Part shown: in pieces, positions 57,621 through 64,000 of the stretch
Position numbering within the stretch: position 1 is the stretch's first letter
How the letters are laid out: each line of letters starts with the position of its first letter
Assembly (NCBI GenBank): GCA_011773785.1
Contig: WVWY01000026.1
Span: forward strand, 4,521 to 68,520
From: Candidatus Nitrosomaritimum khambatensis
GTDB taxonomy: Archaea > Thermoproteota > Nitrososphaeria > Nitrososphaerales > Nitrosopumilaceae
Direction: 5' to 3'
DNA length: 64,000 bases
The notes under the pieces: generated by a model
What the model was told of the DNA's origin: nothing
The model's database searches: none
What the model saw: only the letters and a program-made list of their open reading frames with translations
Translations under genes and position numbers: made by a program

Positions 57621-57660
57621 ATTATATTTAATGGGGGCTAACTTTTTCTTCTAGTGCTAA
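57621..57660 (-). promoter_or_regulatory. P6: duplicated element and TATA box upstream of the membrane protein
   Basis: Minus-strand sense TTAGCACTAG (distal 57652-57660), TTAGCCCCC (57633-57641), ATTAAATATAAT; 19-bp spacing. Confidence 0.65.
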
Positions 57661-57712
57661 TAAAAACAAAATTTTGTTAATAATGATTTGTTTGATAAAA
57701 AATAAAAAATGA

Positions 57713-59092
57713 TTAAATTGGTTTTCCTTTGTATTGGTAATCAATCACTTTGTGAAAGAGATTATGAGAAGCAATTATACCTATTACGGTAAGTGCTATT
57801 CCCACAAAATTTCTTATTATGATTACGGTACTAGGATCTCCAGCAATCAGAGACATTTGGAATGCCACATAGAAATTATCAAACAGCCAAAAAGCCATTG
57901 TGACCCACGTTAAGATTCCTGCCATCAAATAACCTAATCTTGTTTTGTTATAGACAAATAGAATAGAGAATCCAATTGTAAGATACCAAATCCCAGAGGC
58001 TAAAAGCCATAGAGGTTCATAAACTTCGGGTCTATTGTCCAACCAATAATAGGTGCTTCCGCATATACCATAAGCAAATAGACTTACCAACAAAATTTTT
58101 TGGTTGATTTTGAAACCAGTTTTTTCTTCTCTTTTGTTCATTTTTGGTGGATTGGTATTGATTTCTTTAGTGGCAATTTCTATTGCCTCTCTAACGGATT
58201 TTAGTTTAATTGGAATTATTTTTTTGATATCGTTATTTCTTACCACAGTATCATGAACAAGACTATCAATTAGAGGTCTTGCTAAGGAAGCTTTTACAGG
58301 TGTAATTAGGTCTACCCAATAAGAGGACAATCTGGTTGTCAGAAATGGAATTTGAATAACAAAAAGATTTTTGTTCAAATAGGCCGAATAGTCTCTCATT
58401 AATTCTTCATAGGTCATTTTGTCTGGGCCTCCAATATCATAGATCTTGCCAGAAGTTTCTGGATGCTCAAAACAACCAACTAAATATTCCACAACATCAT
58501 CCACAGCTATGGGTTGTGCTAATGATTTTACCCATGAAGGACATACCATTACTCTTAATCTTTCTACAAGGTATCTCAACATTGCATAAGAACCTCCTTG
58601 AGCTCCGATAATTATCGAAGCTCGTAATTCAGTCACAGGAATAGAGCCTGATGATAAAATCTCACCTACTTGTTTTCGGCTTTGCATGTGTGGAGATAAT
58701 TCATCACCCTCGTTAATCAAACCTCCAAGATAGATTATTCTTTTAACTCCAGCTTTTGTAGCTGCGGAAAGAAAGTTTTTGGCTTGAACTTTTTCTCGAG
58801 ATGCAAAATCTTCCCATTCTTCCTTGCTTCCCTCCATCGAATGCAGTAAATAGTAAGCTACATCTGTTCCCTCTAATGCAGTAGTAAGATTATCTACATC
58901 AAAAACATCTGCTTTTACAAATTTAACATAAGGCTGGTCTGGTATCTCTCTTCGGGACATTCCTTTTACTTTAATGCCCATACTCGCAAATTTCTCAACA
59001 AGTCTTGATCCAATAAATCCCGTTGCGCCAGTTACAATAATAGAGTAGGGCCGATTTTCGGCGACCACATCACTATCTGCCTTTTGAGACAT
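57713..59092 (-). CDS. SDR/NAD-epimerase with C-terminal TM domain
   Basis: IIVTGATGFIGSRLVEKFASMGIKVKGMSRR; C-terminal 3-4 TM segments. Confidence 0.85.
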   Translation of the reverse strand: MSQKADSDVVAENRPYSIIVTGATGFIGSRLVEKFASMGIKVKGMSRREIPDQPYVKFVKADVFDVDNLTTALEGTDVAYYLLHSMEGSKEEWEDFASREKVQAKNFLSAATKAGVKRIIYLGGLINEGDELSPHMQSRKQVGEILSSGSIPVTELRASIIIGAQGGSYAMLRYLVERLRVMVCPSWVKSLAQPIAVDDVVEYLVGCFEHPETSGKIYDIGGPDKMTYEELMRDYSAYLNKNLFVIQIPFLTTRLSSYWVDLITPVKASLARPLIDSLVHDTVVRNNDIKKIIPIKLKSVREAIEIATKEINTNPPKMNKREEKTGFKINQKILLVSLFAYGICGSTYYWLDNRPEVYEPLWLLASGIWYLTIGFSILFVYNKTRLGYLMAGILTWVTMAFWLFDNFYVAFQMSLIAGDPSTVIIIRNFVGIALTVIGIIASHNLFHKVIDYQYKGKPI

Positions 59093-59095
59093 TTA

Positions 59096-59305
59096 TTAGA
59101 TTACACCTACTCTGGGAAGTTTCTCTAATTTCCTCTTGCGGTTTACCCTAAGACCTACCCCAACTGTTACCAATCCAACGAGGGTCCAGAAAGCACCACC
59201 CATTCCGTATGCAGAATGTAGAGTATAATCTAATTCTCCAGCAATGGCAAAAGATACTCCTAAGGCAGTAATTATTCCACCAGATATAACAATAGTTTTA
59301 TCCAA
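59096..59305 (-). CDS. Small 2-TM membrane protein
   Basis: TTG start after GGGAGGTGA preferred to the track ATG at 59353; LDKTIVISGGIITALGVSFAIAGELDYTL... Confidence 0.6.
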   Translation of the reverse strand: MDKTIVISGGIITALGVSFAIAGELDYTLHSAYGMGGAFWTLVGLVTVGVGLRVNRKRKLEKLPRVGVI

Positions 59306-59415
59306 GGATTTCACCTCCCTTACTTCCAAATATAGTTCGGCATGCCAGAACAACTCCGGGATATTTGCATCTCAGATAAAATGAATTCTTCATGGTGTGT
59401 TTTTTGTCGTTATTT

Positions 59416-59452
59416 TATTTAAAATGGTGCCAATATTTTTTACTAGTGGTAA
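59416..59452 (-). promoter_or_regulatory. P7: duplicated element and TATA box upstream of the membrane protein-SDR operon
   Basis: Minus-strand sense TTACCACTAG (59444-59452), TTGGCACCA (59425-59433), TTTTAAATAAAA; 19-bp spacing. Confidence 0.7.
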
Positions 59453-59500
59453 ATAGAACAGTCATGAAATGATTTAATCAATGACAAAAAGGTAATATTT

Positions 59501-59538
59501 TTGGCACTAGATGGATAATTTGGCATTAAATATATACC
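59501..59538 (+). promoter_or_regulatory. P8: duplicated element and TATA box upstream of the CarH-like gene
   Basis: TTGGCACTAG (59501), TTGGCATTA (59520-59528), TAAATATATACC; 19-bp spacing. Confidence 0.7.
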
Positions 59539-59561
59539 ATAGCAGGATTAAAAATTTTAAA

Positions 59562-60404
59562 ATGGTATACATCAGGGCTAAAAAAATTAAAGGCGACCAA
59601 TATCTCTACCTTGTTAAAAGTGTCTGGGACAAGCAAAAAAACACCTCAAGGCAAGAGATTGTCAAGTATCTTGGGAAGGCAGCTGATGTTCTGAAAGACG
59701 ATATACCTCCTGATTACAGAAATGATCCAAAGATCATTTCATTTTTGGCATCCCACAATCCTGAGAATATGGCCAAAAAAGAGGAGGCCAGGAAAAAGAC
59801 AAAAGAGCAGCTTTACAAAAAATTTACTCAAGGAGATATCAAGTCATCTTTGAAAACTTATGAAGATTATGTAAAATTATTCAATTCTGCAGATTTTTTT
59901 GATAAAATTTTACGTCCAGTCATGTACTTGATTGGAGAGAATTGGGCCAATAACAAAATCAGTATAGCCACTGAACATGTAGCCTCTAATGTTGCCCAGG
60001 GACTTGTTAAAATTATAATGGATAGAAATCAGGGAGAATCAAATAAGAAAAAGATACTTGTTTGCGTTCCACAAGGAGAAGAACATAGGTTAGGATGCGA
60101 TGTTCTAGAAACTTATCTCAGTTCAAAAGGATTCAAAGTTTACAATTTAGCAAATTCGGCTCCAAATGAATCTATTATCAGTTTTATTGAAACTGCAAAG
60201 CCAGACGTTGTTTTTGTCTCAATAACATTAGAGGACAACATAAAGCCTGGTCAAAGGCTGGTACGGAAAATCACAGAGGCATACCAAATTCCAATTTTTG
60301 TGGGAGGTTTTGCCTTACAATCTGAAAAAACCCCAAAATTTGAGGCTACTGTTCTAAAAGACACATCCTTAGAACATTTACCCAGATTAATCAGAGCAGC
60401 ATAG
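59562..60404 (+). CDS. CarH/LitR-type B12-binding photoreceptor-like protein with non-MerR N-terminus
   Basis: Four-helix cobalamin cap ILRPVMYLIGENWANNKISIATEHVAS (Wx9EH) and Rossmann B12 domain GEEHRLGCDVLETYLSSKGFKVYNL (ExHxxG); N-terminus MVYIRAKKIKGDQYLYLVKSVWDKQKNTSRQEIVKYLGKA. Track start 59511 lies upstream of the predicted TATA box. Confidence 0.85.
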   Translation: MVYIRAKKIKGDQYLYLVKSVWDKQKNTSRQEIVKYLGKAADVLKDDIPPDYRNDPKIISFLASHNPENMAKKEEARKKTKEQLYKKFTQGDIKSSLKTYEDYVKLFNSADFFDKILRPVMYLIGENWANNKISIATEHVASNVAQGLVKIIMDRNQGESNKKKILVCVPQGEEHRLGCDVLETYLSSKGFKVYNLANSAPNESIISFIETAKPDVVFVSITLEDNIKPGQRLVRKITEAYQIPIFVGGFALQSEKTPKFEATVLKDTSLEHLPRLIRAA

Positions 60405-60405
60405 T

Positions 60406-61758
60406 CTAGTTAATAATTGGTTTTTGTTGTCTCAGGTATTCGAGTATTTTTGGAAGACACAGAATTGAACTATGCGCAGCCGAATCGGTTCCGATTCCAT
60501 AACTTACAGTAGAGTCCCCAACGAAGAAAAGACCATCTATTCCGTTTACCTTGTGTGGCATTTTTGATTTCCATACTTTTCCTGGTTTCTTGACAACTGA
60601 TTCCACCAGACTCCATCCCATTGGCCTTTCCCAAAGTAAGGAACTTTTGAAATCCGGATAGATTGCGTTTATTTCTTCTTTCATTTTTTCTACAGTTTCA
60701 CGTATTTTTTGGGGGCTTTTCACATATTGTGGAGGTACAGGTGTTCCTGTAATTATCAAATGCTCCCCTTTAGGTGAAACTTTTGGAGTCATATTAGAAA
60801 TGAAAAAAATTCCCTTTGCAGTATATTTTTCTCCAACAGGAAAAACAACATGACGAGTATCTAATTTTTTAGATAAAGCAAAATGTACTTCAATAACGGC
60901 AGTGGTATCATTTAGATTATCAATTTTTTTTAAAAATTTTTGATCAAAAACTTCCTTATCAAATAACTGCTTAAGAGCTTGGTATGCAGGATATGAAATA
61001 ACAATACAATTAGTCTCTATGAAATTACCTTTATTATCAATAAATCCAGTAACCTGGTTGTTTTCAATTAGGATTTTTTTTATGCTGCTATTAAGCAAAA
61101 TTGAATTTCCTTTTGATTGAATGTAATTTGAAAGGATTTGAGAAATTTTATCATAACCTCCATCAGAAGGATATGCAAATTCGCTAGTACCGCCTTTGAA
61201 TGGATTAGCCCTAATTATTGTTCTTGCAAATTCACCCAAGGAAATGTTTTTGGCGCTATCAGCAAATGCCAACATGCAAACTGCTTCAAAAAAGGCATTA
61301 GTTTTCTCATCTAAATTTTTGGTAATATCAACAAGAGAGGTGTCATCCCAAGATTCCGTTTTTTCAATCGATGAAAATGCAAGAGGTAAAAGAATTCTTA
61401 ACAAAGCAAGCCTGCTTTTTAATGGAACCATAGACAATTTCAGAAGATCTAGTATGCCCTTTGGATAGATATGAAAAGAATCGTCAGAATAAAATGCAAT
61501 ATCATCAACTCTACCTAGTTTTAATTGAGATTCGATTCCAATTTTCTTGAGAATTTGATAAATCGCTGATTGAGTGTAAAATGGCATAATATGAAACCCG
61601 TTATCTAAAATGTGATTTTTGTAGGTGATTGATGCAGTCCTTCCACCAACTTTACCATATTTTTCATATGTTGTGGTCCTAATACCCTCTTTTGCCAAGA
61701 GAGCAGCCATAGTTAAACCTCCTACACCTGCACCAATTATTGTGACATTTTGTGTCAT
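60406..61758 (-). CDS. CrtI-like phytoene desaturase/FAD amine-oxidase-family protein
   Basis: VTIIGAGVGGLTMAALLAKEGIRTTTYEKYGKVGGRTAS...DGLFFVGDSTVSYGIGTDSAAHS. Confidence 0.82.
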   Translation of the reverse strand: MTQNVTIIGAGVGGLTMAALLAKEGIRTTTYEKYGKVGGRTASITYKNHILDNGFHIMPFYTQSAIYQILKKIGIESQLKLGRVDDIAFYSDDSFHIYPKGILDLLKLSMVPLKSRLALLRILLPLAFSSIEKTESWDDTSLVDITKNLDEKTNAFFEAVCMLAFADSAKNISLGEFARTIIRANPFKGGTSEFAYPSDGGYDKISQILSNYIQSKGNSILLNSSIKKILIENNQVTGFIDNKGNFIETNCIVISYPAYQALKQLFDKEVFDQKFLKKIDNLNDTTAVIEVHFALSKKLDTRHVVFPVGEKYTAKGIFFISNMTPKVSPKGEHLIITGTPVPPQYVKSPQKIRETVEKMKEEINAIYPDFKSSLLWERPMGWSLVESVVKKPGKVWKSKMPHKVNGIDGLFFVGDSTVSYGIGTDSAAHSSILCLPKILEYLRQQKPIIN

Positions 61759-61778
61759 TGCTTGTTGATCTTTATTTT

Positions 61779-61817
61779 GATATTTATCTTGCTGGCATCA
61801 TAATAATCTAGTGCTAA
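61779..61817 (-). promoter_or_regulatory. P9: duplicated element and TATA box upstream of CrtI-like gene
   Basis: Minus-strand sense TTAGCACTAG (61809-61817), ATGCCAGCA (61790-61798), AGATAAATATC; 19-bp spacing. Confidence 0.65.
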
Positions 61818-61821
61818 TTTT

Positions 61822-62268
61822 TTATTTTTCTAAAATTTTCTCATGAAGCTCACACTGATAAATGAATTCATCCATTATTTTGTTGACTTGGTTTTTGACA
61901 AATTTTTGTAGTGGATAAAAAATCACGAAAATATTATTGAAAGAAAGATTGACTTCTATTGTTATTGCAGTTCCTTTACTTGCTTTTTCATAATATTCAA
62001 CAAAGGATGAACCTTTTAGGGGCCCAGATAAAATCCAAATTTTATGAATGTTGGGCTTTTGTATATTATGTTTAGTTTGTATTTTTCTTCTTATTCTTAA
62101 GAAAGATAATTCCTCCTCTACTAAAAGTTCAGAGTTATTTGCCTGGGTAATTTTCAACGATTTGAAATATTTGGGAAACAATTTTGAAAAGTTTTCTAAA
62201 TTGGTACTCAACTCGAATATTCTATCTCTATCTAGAGATGTCGTTCTATGAAGTACAAATTTCAACAA
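61822..62268 (-). CDS. SRPBCC-family protein
   Basis: TTSLDRDRIFELSTNLENFSKLFPKYFKSLKI. Confidence 0.7.
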   Translation of the reverse strand: MLKFVLHRTTSLDRDRIFELSTNLENFSKLFPKYFKSLKITQANNSELLVEEELSFLRIRRKIQTKHNIQKPNIHKIWILSGPLKGSSFVEYYEKASKGTAITIEVNLSFNNIFVIFYPLQKFVKNQVNKIMDEFIYQCELHEKILEK

Positions 62269-62627
62269 TGTATTGACATTCCTAAAAGATAGTCTTTAAG
62301 ATTAGTTTTGCCAACAGGAATGTCGGGGTATAACTCTTTAATCGATTTGCATATCAATACCATTGCATTTTTTACTGAATCAGTTTTTTCCGGATCAGTC
62401 AATGGGAATAATCTTATTGTTGTTTTTGAATCACCAGACAATACTTCGATAAAGAATTCTTGATTAGTCTCATCAATGACAAGAGTAGAATAAAGGGCAT
62501 TGTTTTTGGCTGAATTTAGATACATTTCTTTTACACGAATTATTGAGTCTGACTTCAAAAATATTGGTTGGAAGGCATCTTGAATCTTCAGGAGGTCAAC
62601 CTTTCCGTTTAATACTATATGTGGCAT
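62262..62627 (-). CDS. Conserved hypothetical protein
   Basis: 121-aa ORF overlapping the SRPBCC gene start. Confidence 0.6.
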   Translation of the reverse strand: MPHIVLNGKVDLLKIQDAFQPIFLKSDSIIRVKEMYLNSAKNNALYSTLVIDETNQEFFIEVLSGDSKTTIRLFPLTDPEKTDSVKNAMVLICKSIKELYPDIPVGKTNLKDYLLGMSIHC

Positions 62628-62658
62628 GTTTTTTCGATGTTTTTTGATACTCTGGTGC

Positions 62659-62838
62659 TCAAACCGTGAATAAACGTTCTTTGAATTCCTCTACGAACAT
62701 GTAAAATTTACACCTCGCGCATGCCAGGAAATCTTTAGAGTTGCGTCCATTTGAAGCGGTAACCAATACTAATGCAGGTGACCTACACTTTGGGCAATCT
62801 GCCACCAAATCCCTTCGATTTGAATATTGAAGATTCAT
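62659..62838 (-). CDS. Small zinc-ribbon protein (59 aa)
   Basis: MNLQYSNRRDLVADCPKCRSPALVLVTASNGRNSKDFLACARCKFYMFVEEFKERLFTV; below the track size cutoff. Confidence 0.7.
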   Translation of the reverse strand: MNLQYSNRRDLVADCPKCRSPALVLVTASNGRNSKDFLACARCKFYMFVEEFKERLFTV

Positions 62839-62857
62839 ACTGTACTTGAGTGAATAT

Positions 62858-62895
62858 GATATTTAACTAATGCCAACCAAAATTGATAGTGCCAA
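62858..62895 (-). promoter_or_regulatory. P10: duplicated element and TATA box upstream of the zinc-ribbon operon
   Basis: Minus-strand sense TTGGCACTA (62887-62895), TTGGCATTA (62868-62876), GTTAAATATC; 19-bp spacing. Confidence 0.7.
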
Positions 62896-62988
62896 TTTTT
62901 TACCTTTATTCCAATACGATAAAAAATCCAATTTATCATGTATAATCTCATTGAAATCCTATTTAGATAATTAGTAAAAAATAATGTT

Positions 62989-63270
62989 ATGAGAAAAATT
63001 TTTGTTATTATTGTTGTAGCAATTCCAATTCTACTAGCATTAGTATTTGTTACAAATTCTGTTGCATCTAATACATTTCCCTTGATAATTACTTCGACCA
63101 CCCAACAAGAAAAAATCCAACAAAACATACAACAAACCTATAACTCAAGTCTTCAATATTGCCAAGAAAAATACCAGGAAGGAAATTTTAAGGATCAAAT
63201 GAATTATGAAGAATGCCTTGAAATTGTAGAGAGTTGGTACGTAGATAGTATTAAAAATTCTCAACCCTGA
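62989..63270 (+). CDS. Small secreted hypothetical protein
   Basis: Signal peptide plus Gln-rich body. Confidence 0.55.
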   Translation: MRKIFVIIVVAIPILLALVFVTNSVASNTFPLIITSTTQQEKIQQNIQQTYNSSLQYCQEKYQEGNFKDQMNYEECLEIVESWYVDSIKNSQP

Positions 63271-63317
63271 AACTAATTTCAAAATATAAGCAATTGAATA
63301 ATAAATTTGATAGGTCG

Positions 63318-63863
63318 CTATTGAATGCGGAATTTCTGTCCTAAAGTTTTTCCCATTAATTGCAAAGCATATCTACACACATTTGGGGTTAGGGTGAAAA
63401 ATCCTCTGAAATTTCCATCCTCATATTCCTCAGCAATTAAGCCAAATGGCCCATAAGGTCCTCGAGTAATCACACTCCAAACATTTACCAGGTTTGTGTT
63501 CTTGCAGTTAATTACTTCAATTTTATCAGGAGTTTTGATTTGTGTTTTGCCATAATTTGCAATGACCCAAACTTTAGGTATATTTTCAATCATTTTTTGA
63601 TATCTTTTTTCTACAAATTTGTAACGAGCTATTTCCTCGAAGGTAGCAAGAAGTGGCTCACCATTATCTTGTGCGTATTTTTCTATTAATTTGCTCAAAT
63701 TGTAAAGAGGTTTCCTTTCAGAATGAAAATTATGATACCCTTTTTCAATAAATTTATCTAACTTCCATAGTGGTAAGATAGAATTATCAAGATCATGCCA
63801 TTCGGCAAGTTGAGGAAATTGTTCCCATACAGAGGCCACAAAACCAGAATATGGAGTTACCAT
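63318..63863 (-). CDS. Conserved protein, possibly DICT-like sensory domain
   Basis: PLLATFEEIARYKFVEKRYQKMIENIPKVWVIANYGK...PYGPFGLIAEEYEDGNFRGFFTLTP. Confidence 0.4.
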   Translation of the reverse strand: MVTPYSGFVASVWEQFPQLAEWHDLDNSILPLWKLDKFIEKGYHNFHSERKPLYNLSKLIEKYAQDNGEPLLATFEEIARYKFVEKRYQKMIENIPKVWVIANYGKTQIKTPDKIEVINCKNTNLVNVWSVITRGPYGPFGLIAEEYEDGNFRGFFTLTPNVCRYALQLMGKTLGQKFRIQ

Positions 63864-63955
63864 AAAATCCTATTTTTACTATAAGATTTAAGTGAATCTT
63901 TTAGAATGTTCTTCATGTTACCGCACTGTTTTTATTCATTAAAAAAATACATTAG

Positions 63956-64000
63956 ATGATGTCAAGATATGAAAAAGTTCTCAACATGGTAATGGATTTT
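63956..64000 (+). CDS. 5' end of a CDS truncated by the window
   Basis: MMSRYEKVLNMVMDF..., downstream of an AT-rich promoter-like region. Confidence 0.4.
   Translation, partial: MMSRYEKVLNMVMDF

Noticed and set aside
63918-63928. TTACCGCACTG upstream of the last partial CDS
   Set aside because: Has an extra base in the core and no distal partner 19 bp upstream
1-64000. CRISPR arrays, IS elements, tRNA or rRNA genes
   Set aside because: No regularly spaced repeats, transposase ORFs with terminal repeats, or tRNA T-loop motifs were seen by eye

Overview
The window is about 64 kb of a compact, AT-rich archaeal chromosome. It fits a marine ammonia-oxidizing thaumarchaeon (Nitrosopumilus-like): archaeal TBP, TFB and aEF-2, PurP, a PEFG-CTERM cupredoxin, and many leaderless promoters. 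Positions 1-53 kb are mostly core genes: purine synthesis (purL/Q/S/P), Tat translocase, UbiX, a CBS-TrkH fusion, EF-2, MqnD/MqnE homologs, TBP, SOD, a SNF2 helicase, prohibitin, orphan Dpp-type permeases, a JAMM protease, SdhC/D, PII and others. Several intergenic regions can fold as unannotated RNAs (C/D-box-like, H/ACA-like and unclassified). I saw no tRNA, rRNA, CRISPR array or IS element. The most striking region is about 53.8-62.9 kb. It looks like a coherent, probably light/B12-responsive regulon built around a CarH-type adenosylcobalamin photoreceptor domain (exact Wx9EH and ExHxxG motifs) fused to a non-MerR N-terminus. Around it are a TFB paralog operon, two YbgA/DUF1722 proteins (one with DUF523), an SDR, a CrtI-like desaturase, SRPBCC and zinc-ribbon proteins, a secreted repeat protein and a small structured RNA. 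Nine protein-gene promoters there carry a duplicated element (gene-sense TTRGCACTAG, then TTRSCAYYA), with the copies 19 bp apart in eight cases and 18 bp in one, directly upstream of a TATA box that is itself about 26 bp from the start codon in most cases. Everything was done by eye; no searches or folding programs were run.
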